This document shows positions 32,950 to 45,200 of a stretch of DNA of 64,000 nucleotides, one piece after another (positions within the stretch are counted from its first letter, which is position 1; every line of letters starts with the position of its first letter). Source of the DNA: Quillaja saponaria (taxonomy: Eukaryota > Streptophyta > Magnoliopsida > Fabales > Quillajaceae); contig CM055607.1 in NCBI GenBank assembly GCA_029379385.1, positions 10,478,001 through 10,542,000 of the forward strand. Reading direction: 5' to 3'. The notes beneath the pieces are model-generated. The model made no database searches. It saw only the letters and a program-made list of their open reading frames with translations, and was not told where the DNA came from. The translations under genes and the position numbers were made by a program.

Positions 32950-33390
32950 AAAAAAGCGTATAATAGCAAGAAAACTAATTGTGCTCCAATAGAGAATTCC
33001 GTGATAGCTAATTAAACTTTCAACCTACAATTTGTTGTCTAATTGATCCAAACATGTCATGAATAACTACTATTTGGAATTTGGATAGATATTTGATATT
33101 TATTCTATATGTAAATCATATTCTTCTCTACATTACAAAAAAATAAAAAAGATTCAGACTTTCAATCTCTTAATTAAAAGTTTTTCTACATCAAGCTATT
33201 GCACTTACATATTTGTGCTAATGGCTATGTTATAGTGATTGTACAAAGCTCAATACTTTGATTAATCCTCCTCTGGCGCCTTAGTTTATATGTATAATTT
33301 ACTTACCACTCATACTCTCCTTCCAGTCCAGCTGCTTAACGAAATAATTACAGGGAACTTACTTACAAATCATACTTCAAAACTTGTGAC
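32950..33390. other. Intergenic DNA
   Basis: No gene seen. A 64-codon plus-strand ORF at 33290-33484 overlaps the KTI fragment antisense and is not called. Confidence 0.35.
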
Positions 33391-33399
33391 CAATTCCAC

Positions 33400-33620
33400 C
33401 ATCATTAGACTCCTAATTGAACAATCATTACCGTATTTCTCTTTTTTAAATCAATTAATGATGGTTTCAAAACCCGAGTTGTAGTCACAAACCACAGACC
33501 ACTTAATTGTTTTGCAAGCTTCAAAACTACTGATTGTGCACAGGAAGTACTCTCCGCCGAGACCTTAACGTTGAGCTCATTACAAATGTGAACTTCACCT
33601 TTTCTTTCAATCAAGGGTGT
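33400..33620 (-). pseudogene. Kunitz inhibitor fragment, middle part
   Basis: Minus strand contains VVLKLAKQLSGLWFVTTTRV followed by LKPSLIDLKK. This corresponds to the WK.V....LWFVST segment of KTI genes and resembles the 13.75-14.25 kb pseudogene (both have the GLWFV..T then KP..ID pattern). N- and C-terminal parts are missing. Confidence 0.75.
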
Positions 33621-33654
33621 AAGTGTAAGTGGTCAAATGCATAATAGTAATAGA

Positions 33655-33770
33655 TATTTTAATGGCTGTGCAGCATAGGGATCCACAGCCCTTCTAAACT
33701 TAAACACATATGGGTTAAGATCATCACTAAGAGCCAAATATCTAGTCTTATCCTCGGCAATCTATTCTCA
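33655..33770 (-). pseudogene. Kunitz inhibitor C-terminal fragment
   Basis: Minus strand IAEDKTRYLALSDDLNPYVF then KFRRAVDPYAAQPLK. Nearly identical to the C-terminus of KTI-3 (AEDKTRYLALSDDHRPYLF...AVDPYAAQPLK), so it is a relic of a KTI-3-type gene. It lies upstream, not downstream, of the middle fragment, so the two come from different genes. Confidence 0.85.
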
Positions 33771-34344
33771 CAATCTCAAATGATTGTCTGATCTCATTAT
33801 CACATTTTTATTTTCCCACAACTAAATACATTTTTCACACTTGTTAGTAATTTCTAAAATAAATAAGTTTTGAGTTAAAATTGATGATGTCAACGTCAAT
33901 AAATAAGATTATAATTCTGTCTATATGACTGTTAAATTAAAGGTGATAGTTAATGCTTGTAGCATGTCACTCTCTTATTTTTTGACGGCATAAAAATAAA
34001 ATATAATGTCAGTTCATCAAATATTTATTTATAAGTTTTTTTCTGAAAGTGTTTTGTTAAATTACATAACTGGTAAATGTGTAAGGACGGAATGAGAATG
34101 TAATAATCATTTATTGGAAAGGAAATTAGCAGAGGAGAAAGAAAAAAAAAACGTGAAAAGATGCACAAAAGTCTTGCACGTATAGAGAAAAATAGAAAAG
34201 TGAAGGTAATTTTATTTCTTCCTCACAAAACAAAGGCACAGAAACCCACCATGACACATTTTATATTTCACTACTACTAGAGCTTAAATCACAATTGATC
34301 TGCACTTTTAGGCAGAAGTACTTCCTTGATGATTGCTTTATTTA

Positions 34345-34650
34345 CCATTCCCTTGTTATATAATTATCTTATACAACAGTTTTATATTCTTTTGATCAGT
34401 TTGGGATAGCTCATCCTTTCTGAACACAAACCTGAATGGTTCAATATCATTACCGATAGCCAAATATCTAGCTCCATCCTCAGCAGCATGATAAATTAGA
34501 CCCTTGCACAAAGTTGGGTCCGATATTTTTCTGAGGATAACTACCGTAAAAGGTAATTGGCTTTGGTGACGAAATCGAACCATTCCCAGTCGTGTTCGTA
34601 AAGGCAACAAGTCTTTCAGCTACAACTTCTTCACAAGTTATTCAAACTGT
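34345..34650 (-). pseudogene. Kunitz inhibitor C-terminal fragment (KTI-4-like)
   Basis: Minus strand contains DPTLCKGLIYHAAEDGARYL, AIGNDIEPFRFVFRK and ELSQT. Closest to the C-terminus of KTI-4 (GTRYLAIGDNVEPFRFVFKKAEVSQT). The FCP cysteine block and everything N-terminal are lost. Confidence 0.85.
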
Positions 34651-37600
34651 AGCTTGAAAACATATGTATGCATGTAATGCTTGCAGAAACGTCAATAAAA
34701 TAAGCTTATGTAATGAGACACACATACCTGCATGCCTAAATGCAAAGTTTATGTATGTCTTTTAAGCATTAAGTAAATGTCAAGTTTGTATGTGTTCAAC
34801 AAAGTAAAATTTTAACTACTTTAATTTCTACATAACATTTTCTTCGAGTTTTAAGTTCAATTTGATTACCCGTTACATTTTGCTCTATTCAAGAGAATGT
34901 GAGAACTGCTCAAGAATTAGTCTTGCTCGTTCGCTATTTCTATTTAAAATAATAAGCAAACTCACGTAATTGCTCATACTTTTAGATGAAATTTGTTTTC
35001 TTCAACATATATATGAAATTTGAAGTAAGTGATTATATATTTCATTAACTACTAGATCAATTCCTTAAAATTATTAAAAATAAACTGTAAATAGAAAGTT
35101 TAGTAATCGTTGATTTGTTTTTCTATCTAGTTAGCCTGTCGCAATTGTCTTCTTGTGCATAAATTGAAGTTTTATGAAACAAGTTTGACATAAATTTATC
35201 ACACTTGATTCCCTAATTCATAGCTAGCTAGTACTATTGACTGTTTGGAATAATTTGTTAGTAATGGTGGATTTGTTTTAAAGGTTTTTCTAACGAGTGC
35301 CTAAGGGCATTTGTTAAGGTTATATAGATAGAAAGTTTGTAATATTTATTATGATAATTGACAATTGGTGATATTTAAGGTATAAATTGTTATTATTAGA
35401 AAATTCAAAAACTATATTTATTATAGCTTAACAAGTGTGCTTAAAACATCTATTAGAAATGAACCCCAATCGAGATTAAGCTCACACCTAAATAGTGTGG
35501 GGATACTTGTAAGAAATAAAAATAACATCCATTAGAAAAACCTTTGTTTTAATTTCTGGTTAGCTGTCATTGTCTTCTAGTGTATAAATTGAGAATGCAT
35601 AGAAGTCAGTCTCAATACAAACTATTTACGAGTAATTAATTTACCAAGTTAATATATCACCTAGTTTTTTGGTGTTAATTTTGTGTGAAATAATATGGTT
35701 TACTTAACATGCCTAAAATCATTAAATATAATACATGTCATTACTATTAGTTTTTAATAAATAATTAAAGAATATACTAAGATACTGTCAATATCCAAAG
35801 GCTCAAAATATTTTAAATTTCATGAAATACGATATGAGATTTTGTTTTTGTCACTCCAATAAGGCCCTCTCATTATGATCTCCAATTGGAGGTGATCGAG
35901 AAAGCCTTAAACTACATGTAGAGCGAGATTTTTAAGTTGTTAGCAAGGAACTAAATGTCTTATCTTTTCTTACGATACGAGCGAAACTTATTCATATATT
36001 GAATTATAGATATGAAACAATTGTTTACTACTGATATTCAAACCTATCTATGAATACTTGTTGGTATCTGATTGTATCCAATGAAATAGTGAGATACTTT
36101 TGATATTTCTAGATAACATATCGTACAAACTTTAAAATTTTTTTAATATTTTCTTAATATCAATAAATTTAAATAAAACCAATAATAGAGATTAATGTCA
36201 AGAATTAATAAAGAAATATTTAGTGATATGTTTTAATTCATAAAAGAAATAAATTTTATTTTAACTATTTTTCTTTATATTTTTTTTTTTAATATTTACT
36301 AAGAGTTCATTTTTTTTTTTTTAATATTTACTAAGAGTTCATATTTTTTTTTTCAATTTAAAATTATAACTAATAAATTTTTTTTTTTTGTTTTTACATA
36401 TTAATACTTAATCATGACCAATTAAGTTATATAAACTAAATTATATTTATAAATTATACAATTAGATTTTATAAGTATAAAAACCATAAGTTATAATAAA
36501 AAAAAATACTAATTTATGGAAGCTAGTCAAATGAAGTGTAAGTATTATTTCTAAACTTTATTATCTGACTTAGTTAATATGTATTGGTTATATTATTAAT
36601 AATTAATGATTGTGATTAAACATATAAAAACGAAAATATAAAATATGTGAAGAGAGAAATCAAATCTTCAAACATGCACAATTCATCATTATATACATTA
36701 CAAAACACTAATAAATAAGTATTATATAATAATTTTACATATATTTATATGTTTTCAGGATTGAATACCGTTTCCCTAATGTTTCCAATATGTATTCGAT
36801 ACATTTCTGTCTATAGACTAACCGATACTATATCAAGAAACAACATTTTGATCATTAGTTATCAGGCCATAATATCCATTGATAGATATAACACATGATT
36901 TGACCAGTCAACACATGAGGCAACAGAATACACCATTATAAAAAGAAAGAAAATGAAAAATCAAAACTCCCATTGCTTAATTTCCTCACATTTAAAAGTC
37001 GGGACTTCAATAATGCAAATATTTAATAAGCCTAGCTAGAAACTTAAACTTAAAAGTGAAAGATTAAACAAAAAATTAGAATCGTAGTTTCCCATCGGGC
37101 TACAAATTTATCACTTTGGAAATCCTTTGTTTTCTGTACCCATTTTGGCATCATACATTGAAAAAACAAAAACCATTAACAACAAAACAAAGCCTCACTC
37201 CATGCGTGCTCCTTTTCTTTTTCCTTATCCTAACCACATTAAACCATTTGTAGCTAGCCCAGCCATTAGAGGCTTTGTCTACTCAATATTGTTAATTAAC
37301 TAATTTTTTATACTTATCTAGTCAATATTGTTTTAACCAGGGACTTTACCTTCCTCTACCTCCTCTCATACCTCCCCAAGGAGTTGAGCCAACAAACTTA
37401 TTGAGATCTTTGACATTAAGGAAAAACAAATTATAATGCAATTAATAAGAAAGTATAATGTCTAATTTTTTATTTTTTTTTTGCTAAAAGAAATTATATG
37501 AAGAGATAGACTAATCAAATATTGCGGATCAAGATATCATGTGTCCATATAGATGCGAGGATATTAAGAATGAGCATCAATGAGGAATCACAACATATCG

Positions 37601-37765
37601 AGCCCAAGAAGATCTTACTGTCAAAGTTGAACAAGTTTATCATTCAGTCAACTTGTTGATTTAAATGTAGATCTCGTGTATACTAAAGATATTGTGAACT
37701 AGAGTAGTTATTCTTTCTATACGTATAATTAAGAGAGATTCAAAAAGTTAATAACAATATTGAAG
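34650..37765. other. AT-rich intergenic DNA with KTI upstream fragments
   Basis: No gene seen. 35095-35170 (gtttagtaatcgttgatttgttttt..agttagcctg..ttgtcttcttgtgcataaat) and 35560-35590 are pieces of the KTI upstream unit. At 36270-36350 a 33-bp unit (ttttttttaatatttactaagagttcat) is duplicated. The rest is simple AT-rich sequence. Confidence 0.5.
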
Positions 37766-37769
37766 CTGA

Positions 37770-38330
37770 GAATATATGTATAGATTGACGAAAAATAAGG
37801 AAGGTGAATCTTTAAATTAGTTTTATCAATAATGGATAATATGCTTCTTTGTCACCATACATGTGAAAATAAGATTAAGAAACCAGTTTGTTGAATTACA
37901 TTTAATAATATTATTATTATTATTATGCAATCAAAAACTAACTTGTGTATTTTATTTGTATTGCATGAACAAAATGTAATTCAACTGAGTTGAACGATGG
38001 TGTATGGCCATACAACAATATTGAAAGATTATTATCATTGAAATAGAATATATATTCATGGATTTATGAAAAGTAAGGGAGGAAAATCTTTGTTGACTAG
38101 TTGAGTAATAGGTATCTGCCAGCTATAAATTGATTAATTAATTAGATTTTTTTTTTCCTTATCGCTATATACACAAGTGAAGATAAGATTAACAAATTAA
38201 CCAATTAATAGTTTATAAATAAATTAGAATCCCAACATTTTGCCAAGAAACATAATGATGTCTTTGCGAATAAATTATTAGAAGTTGAGGATAAGACCGA
38301 ATCTAGTCTATTAGATTTCAACTGAGTTAT
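37770..38330 (+). repeat. Two decayed KTI upstream units in tandem
   Basis: First: gattgacgaaaaataagg, aatatgcttctttgtcaccatac, gtgaaaataagattaag (37863-37879). Second: gggaggaaaatctttgttgactagttgagtaata, gtgaagataagattaac (38177-38193), and gccaagaaacataatgatgtctttg. The second matches 18150-18400 over about 250 bp. No KTI coding sequence follows. Confidence 0.65.
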
Positions 38331-38339
38331 ATATATATG

Positions 38340-38540
38340 GCTAGCAAGAAACACTAGTCTTTGTAGATCTCTTGGATCTTAAGTTAGTTGTTAAGATAAT
38401 AAATATATAAAGGGTATAAATTATATGTCCTTTTCTTGAAGACTAAAATGATATCTTGGATCTTAAGTTAGTTGTTAAGATAATAAATATATAAAGATTA
38501 TAAATTAAATTTTCTTTTCTTGAAGACTAAAATGATATTA
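38340..38540 (+). repeat. Direct repeat, about 80-bp unit, two copies
   Basis: tatcttggatcttaagttag...gttgttaagataataaatatataaag...tcttgaagactaaaatgat is present at about 38373-38451 and 38452-38535. Confidence 0.85.
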
Positions 38541-38679
38541 AGATCTAAAGTTTAAAAAATATGATACTCCCCTCCTCATTTATCAAAAAAAAAAAAATAC
38601 TTACTTTTTTATTTTATTTTCATATTGCCCTTGATTTTTACTTTTTTTTTTTTTTTTTTTCCCTTCTTCTTTATAGGAA

Positions 38680-38885
38680 TACATTATGTTAAAATAGATG
38701 AAAAAGCTCGTAAGGTATTTGAATCGACTGCGAGAAGTTTGAAGGCACAAGTTCTTCAAGAGAATGAGAAAGAAAAAGTTTCTAAAATTATGATAAACAC
38801 ATTGAGTTTGGGAACAAAATTAGTTAAATAAAGCAGCATTGAGAAAATTTCAAGTTGCCTTCTCCATTTAAAAGTTCATAATAAG
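38680..38885 (+). pseudogene. Relic of the terminal exon of a receptor-GRAM gene
   Basis: After a pyrimidine tract and ctttatag (acceptor-like) the frame reads EKEKVSKIMINTLSLGTKLVK then stop, where exon 11 of the gene at 41750-48111 reads EEEKISDTMKSTFTLGAKMVR. DNA similarity continues past the stop to cttctccatttaaaagttcat, which is the end of exon 11. So this is a truncated duplicate of that exon, in the same orientation. No other exons of the copy are visible to its left; the upstream DNA is a KTI upstream unit. Confidence 0.75.
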
Positions 38886-38889
38886 ATCT

Positions 38890-39850
38890 TAGATTGAATA
38901 AATGATTTAATTACAAGGTAATTTGATGCTGTTATACAAACATATTTCTTTAACTACTTGATTCTCATAATAAACTTCACTATATTAATGTAAACATTAG
39001 CAACTTGCTTTCCTCTCCCCCTTGCCCTGTCTCTTTCTAATCTGTCCCGGGGCCTTGGCCAATCAAAACCTTGCCAACTGTAAAGCAAAGAGCATGGGTG
39101 AAAATAATTGTAATCTGTGTCCGTCAATAATCGTAAGCTTTTTAATACCTGCATGTCAGCATGTGATTAATCTTCGATTGGTAGGCAGATATTACAGTAA
39201 TACCAAATTGTTACAAAAATCAATGTTAAAATTAAGTAATCTTCCAGTAATACCTTATTAATACCTGTATTTTGATATTTAAACATTTCGTTAAAATTAA
39301 ATGTTATCTTTTTCCAAAAATCGACTAAAAAGAATAGTTTTTCGTCACAAATCGACAAATCTGGGTTAATATTGATGACTTCTCGCACATCTATGGAATC
39401 CATTTGCTGGCAGCACATCCCACGTTTGCTGGATTTTGTTAGAAAAGAAGAACGAAACCCAAAGTTTCACTTGTTTAAGAATAAGGTTTTTAAATTTACT
39501 TGGACCAATATCATAATGTAAGTCATCTTGAATTCTTGGTCTTGATTTCAATAAAAGTCCAAACAAAAAATCCAAATAAAGACTAATTTTTTTTACTTTT
39601 ACTTTGTTTTTTTCTTTTTCATATTTGTTTTTTATTGGTCAATTTATATATTTTCTGAATAAACTTATAAATTATGATAGAAAAATATTTAATTAGACTT
39701 GATATATTTCTATTTATTTTAAATAATTATATATATATATAATATATTAATTTCAAAACGGATTAAGAAATTCTTTGTTACCGTAGTCTTTCTTTTTTCG
39801 AATTTATCGATATAGTATAAGGATATGATGTTTTTATCTTTTGTTTAAAA
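38890..39850. other. Intergenic DNA
   Basis: No gene recognised. The small ORFs here are mutually overlapping on both strands and lack family features. Confidence 0.35.
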
Positions 39851-40420
39851 CATTCTATTAAAAAACCGATGAACCTTATCACTGGAAAATAATAACATAA
39901 TAATTTTTATTTTATTTTTCAATCTTTTCTTAGCTATTTCATAAAATTTTGATATATTTTTTTTTCTCATTTTTACTTGGTTATTTTACAAAATCTTTAA
40001 AATTCTTAATTGAGAGAATCATTGCATACATAACATGTCCTAAACTTTTTTTTTTTTTTTTTTTTTTAAAATTATCAGCAATGAGACAAAACTTCTTAAT
40101 CTTTAAAATAATAATAATAAAAAAAAAAAATCAGTCTTTCACAAAATTTATAAGTTTTGTCTCATGATGGCAAAAATAATTAATAAAAAGAAAAAGAAAA
40201 TATGAATTTAGTTAATACTCTTCAATATTTATTTTAGGGATTTACTGAAATAACTAGGTAAATATTAAAAATATAAAAAAGGAGAGAGATTATAATAACT
40301 GTAAAGAAAATTATGTCAAGTCATCATTTTACTGAGACTATGCACATTAATTTTTTTTATTAGTGTCTAAAACGGTAAAAATAATAAGTCTTATTTTAAA
40401 AATGACCTCTAAACAGGGTG
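39850..40420. repeat. Foldback (MITE-like) element, third copy
   Basis: Contains gagacaaaacttcttaat...tttgtctcatgat in inverted arrangement, ggatttactgaaataactagg, aaattatgtcaagtcatcattt, and the terminal aagtcttattttaaaaatgacctc, matching elements at 3658-5045 and 7735-8420. Confidence 0.55.
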
Positions 40421-41080
40421 GAGCCAGGTGCAAGTCGGTGAAGTCAATTGGCTCCACTGAAAATTTGAAACTTTTTTAGGATATATATACAAAAAAAGTA
40501 ATTGATCCCCGTAAAAAAACAATAAATGAGGGCTAATTAAGAAAAGTAGTAGATAAAAAAGAGAGAAAAGTAAAAAAGGAGATTAAGAATTTTACCATTA
40601 TTCTATTCTCGTACATAGTATACTAGTAATCTAATTTACTCCCTAATAATAATTTTATAGTGAACTACAAAAATTATGTTATTATTCTAATTTACTTCCC
40701 TAAAAATTATATCATTATTCTATTTTGATCAATAAAATTATACATTAATCTATTTTGTGCAGTATCATCTAAGTAGTAATAGTTCATATGGCTAAAAAAA
40801 GCTAAGATTTTCTTAATGAGGATCAATGTATTTTTATTTTTAATGAAAAGATTGGGTTTAAATATTCAATGAGAAAATTTTTGTTTTTTTAACTGATTAA
40901 GTAATATTTATGTTATTTGTCATTCAATGCATTAATGTTTCTTTGTTTATCAAAAGAATATGTGAACTATTTTGGTTAAACTTCATTTTTAGTCAAGTTA
41001 AAAAATAAATTTTAGAAGATTTAATTAAAATAATAATTTTCTAAAATTAAATTAAAAATGACCTCACTCAAGAAAATTAA
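40414..41080. other. AT-rich DNA starting with a possible hAT-like terminus
   Basis: cagggtggagccaggtgcaa at 40416 resembles the CAGGG-GGAGCCAGG ends of plant hAT-type non-autonomous elements. I do not find the matching opposite end, so the call is weak. Confidence 0.25.
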
Positions 41081-41088
41081 ATTGAGGT

Positions 41089-41240
41089 TTGGCACATTGG
41101 CACAAGCTCACCGAAATGCTGAGGAGAAAGCATTGAGGATTTCATGAGGTTTGGGACATTGGCCCTGGCCCTGGCACAGACACAGCACAGCACATGTTTA
41201 CCGAAATGCCAGGGAGAAAGCATTGTGGGTTTACATGAAC
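41089..41240 (+). repeat. Imperfect direct repeat upstream of the receptor gene
   Basis: gaggttt(g)ggcacattgg...tcaccgaaatgctgaggagaaagcattga...catga at 41089-41146 and, enlarged by ccctggccctgg and cacagcacagcaca, at 41147-41238. Confidence 0.8.
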
Positions 41241-41622
41241 AACTACGAGTTATGAGCCAGCTAGCCATCAGTTAGGTAAAGATAAATTTAATTTTTAATG
41301 ATATATATGATGTATGATTTACGCCAGCTGGTAAGAGTTTGTAAATGAGCTCCCCGCTTTAAACTTTGTTTACCATGGATATCAACGCCTATAATTTTTC
41401 AAGTATTCCAATAAGTAGGGGACCAAATGCCCAGCATATAAATTCCTCATTGCTAGGATGCTAGGTTGAGTGTAATGCTTTCTGTTCTTAGTTTAAATTT
41501 GAAGGACTTTTTACTCTTCATAGGTGGACTCAACTATTGATGGACACGCTCATAGATGGACTCACAGACTTAGGTTGACGCGTTACCCAAGTTGAAGAGG
41601 TATAGCTATGATCTGCTTCACT

Positions 41623-41630
41623 TATATAAA
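41623..41630 (+). promoter_or_regulatory. TATA box of the receptor gene
   Basis: TATATAAA in cacttatataaaggtctc, about 120 bases before the ATG, the only good candidate in a suitable position. Confidence 0.65.
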
Positions 41631-41749
41631 GGTCTCTGTTCTCTGATCTCTACCATATAGTTGCTGAACACTGACTACAATTTTCTGATCCTTTCAGGCA
41701 TGTAGCATATATAGTTATACTCAAAGTCTTCATATTTATATTGCCCATC

Positions 41750-42246
41750 ATGACACATGAAGAGGATTCCTCCTCCTGCCCCACCGGTAGCCAAACTTGG
41801 ACTTACGACGTCTTCCTAAGTTTTAGAGGTGAAGATACCCGCTATGGTTTTACCGGAAATCTCTATAATGCTTTGTACCAACGGGGAATCTACACATTCA
41901 TAGATGATGAGAAGCTTAAGAGAGGGGAAGAGATTTCACCAACACTTCTCAAAGCAATTGAGGAATCAAGAGTTTCTATCGTTGTCTTCTCTGAAAACTA
42001 TGCTGATTCTGGTTGGTGCCTTGATGAACTTGTTACTATCATTGAGTGCATGAAATCAAAGGGACAGTGGGTTCATCCTGTCTTTTACAAAGTGGATCCG
42101 TCGGACATACGACATCAAAAAAATGCTGTTGGAGACGCGTTGGCTGAGCATGAAAAGAAGCCCAATATTGACATGGAGAGGGTGAAAAAATGGAGGTCGG
42201 CTATGCATGAACTCGCCAACTTGTCCGGTTCACATTTCAAATTTGG
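41750..42246 (+). CDS. Receptor exon 1: TIR domain
   Basis: Encodes about 165 residues. TYDVFLSFRGEDTR (residues 18-31) is TIR box 1; GIYTFIDDEKLKRGEEISP follows; SENYADSGWCLDEL contains the putative catalytic Glu93 of the TIR NADase (position by homology with WCL.EL in RPS4/ROQ1-type TIRs); HPVFYKVDPSDIRHQ is box 3. Ends WRSAMHELANLSGSHFKFG. The donor ttgg|gttcgt joins in phase 2 with exon 2 to give GYEFEFIERIIEDV. Confidence 0.92.
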
Positions 42247-45200
42247 GTTCGTACTCTAAATAACAAATGTCTTTGTGCTTTTACTGATTATATGGTCTGT
42301 TTTTACTAGCTTTAGTTATAATTTTGGAAGTGCTAGCTATTTAAACCATGAAAAGGAGAAAGAATATATTAACATTCACAAAAAAGTATCCCGAATAGTT
42401 ATCAGTTACTTGATTTATATACCAATTTTTTACACTATCAAAATAAAAATTAAACCATGCCTTGCAATGGAGTTTACTTCAGCTTTTGTACATATGCTGG
42501 CAGATACGAATTCGAGTTTATTGAAAGGATCATTGAAGATGTCTCTAGTAGATTAGATCGTGATCTTTTACATGTTGCAGATCACCCAGTTGGATTAGAA
42601 TCTCAAATATTAGATGTGATTTCACAACTGGAGACGGAGTCCGATTATGATGTTCAAATGTTAGGTGTTTTTGGACTTGGTGGAATAGGAAAAACAACAC
42701 TTGCACGAGGTGTTTATAACCATATTGCTGATCAATATGAATGCAAGAGCTTTCTTTCAAATGTTAGAGAAACTTCATCAAAAGAAGGATTGGTACAACT
42801 TCAAAAGAAACTTCTTGCTGATACCCTTGGCGTTAAGGACATAAGTCTAAGAGATGTTAAGGAAGGAATGGATAGAATACAGCACGGCCTTCTCCATAAG
42901 AAAGTTCTAATAGTTCTTGATGATGTAGACCAACTTGAGCAATTACAGATGTTAGTTGGAGGAAGTGATTGGTTTGGCTCTGGCAGCACAATCCTTGTAA
43001 CAACAAGGGATAAGCATTTGCTAATTGCTCATGAAATTGATATAATATATGAGATGAAGGCACTCAATGATGACGATGCCCTTAAATTGTTTTGTTGGAG
43101 TGCCTTTAAAAATGACGAACCTGCTGAAGGTTACGAGGAAATTTCAGCACGGGCAGTGCAATACGGCAGCAACCTGCCCTTGGCTTTAAAAATCATAGGT
43201 TCTGACTTGATTGGTAAAGGAATGGATGACTGGAAAAGCACATTAGATAAGTACGAAAGAGTTCCCAATAAAGGCATTCAAAATATACTTCGAATAAGCT
43301 ATGACAATTTGGATGACAATGAGAAGCAAATTTTTCTTGATATTGCATGCTTCTTCAAAGGAATGTCAGTGCAAACGTGTAAAAAAGTGCTGAAAAGTTT
43401 TGGTTTCCACCCAGATTCTGGTATTCAAGCACTTCGCGACAAGTCCCTAGTAATACTGAAAGAAGATCAGACCCTATGGATGCATAACATAATAGAAGAA
43501 CTGGGTAGAGAAATTGTACGGCAAGAATCAGCAACAGATCCTAGCAACCGTAGTAGATTATGGTTTCATGAAGATGCTCTTCAAGTATTGAAGGAAAATT
43601 CGGTAAGATTTTATATATATATGAATTTTTTGTTTCCATGTTGATTTTTCTTATAAACTTGGAATTTGAATTAATTAGATCGAGAAATGTGTTTTTTCCG
43701 TGTTCTTTTTCATTCATTCTTAAAAAAAAGGGAAGTATATGTCTTCCTATATTTTATAAACCAATTAATTTTTTTATCTGCGGTCTACTTTTTCCATTTA
43801 CTGATGATTTTCTTTATTAGGGAACGGAGAAAATTGAAGCCATAATGCTTATCTTGCCCAAAGAAGAAATGGTTGACTGGAGTGGTGAAGCCTTTGAAAA
43901 GATGAAAAACCTTAGGGTTTTAGTGGTTGAAAATGCATATTTTTCCAAAGGTCCCAAACATCTCCCAAGTAGTTTGAGAGTGCTTGACTGGAAGAATTAT
44001 CCTTCACCATCTTTGCCAGCTGATTTTGATCCAATGAAACTTGTCATACTCAACTTGCCTCATAGTTCTGATCTTACATTAGAAGTTCCTGTGAAGGTAT
44101 AGTGGTTATTTGTCATACCTATTTCCTTCATATATAATCAGCAAAATTTGCACATATGATTAGTGGCACTTCTATTTTTAGGGTTCAAACTTTTTCTTTC
44201 ATGTTAAAATGTTTGTATCCCAGTTTTTATGACTAAAATGCACAAAAACAAATAAATTATTTCATTTGTTTTGCAGAAGTTGGAGTTCTTGCCTTGTAGC
44301 TACTTGCCTTATAGCTCTCTTATATCCAAAGCGCAATTCGAGGTACAGACATTATTTGTTAATATCATGTTTCCTTCATTTTATAAATTTTCATAGATGA
44401 CTGCAATGCTTCAACACCAGCTAATGTTTTTTGTTTTTGTCTCACAGAAGTGCGAGCACTTGATTTATATGGATCTCAGTCACTGTGCATCCCTTAGAAA
44501 TGTACCCAACTTATCTGGAACTCCAAACTTAGAGGAACTGTATCTTGATCACTGTACAAATTTAGAGAACATTCATCGTTCAGTAGGACTTCTATCAAAG
44601 CTTGTTAAGCTGAGTGCAAAAGGATGCCACAGCCTCAAAAGTTTTCCATCTAAAATTTATTTGCCTTCTCTCGAAAGTCTTAGTCTTAGGAAATGCTCAA
44701 CACTAGTGAGGTTCCCAGATGTTTTGGAGAAGATGGAAAAGATTAGAATCATTGATGTGGGAGAATGTACTGCAATAAAGAAATTGCCAGCTGCTTTTGG
44801 GAAACTCTTTGGGCTTGAAAAATTATGTTTGAGGAAGTGCACAAGTCTTACTGATCTACCAAGCAGCTTTCTTATGTTGAAAAATCTTAAGGAGCTTGAT
44901 ATGGGAAATTGTCCCAAGCTTCGCAAATGTTTGAAACTGTTCAAACGTTATGCTGGACAATCAACCAATTCTTCTGAGTCTACTGAAACTTCTTTAGTTA
45001 CTACACAGTCGGCCTTGGGTTCACCGAGTGAGTCCCCCGAAATTTCTCCTTCTAATTCACAGTTGGACTTGGTTTTAATGAGTGAGTCCACTGAAAGTTC
45101 TTCTGTTACTTCACAAATGGACTTGGATTCAATGAGCGAACCCATCGAAAGTTCTTCTGTTACCGAACAATTAGACTTGGTTTCACTGACCGAGTCATCT

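Noticed and set aside
42275..42503. Plus-strand ORF continuing the TIR exon into intron 1
   Set aside because: Sequence is AT-rich intron; splicing 42246 to 42504 restores a standard TIR to NB-ARC transition.
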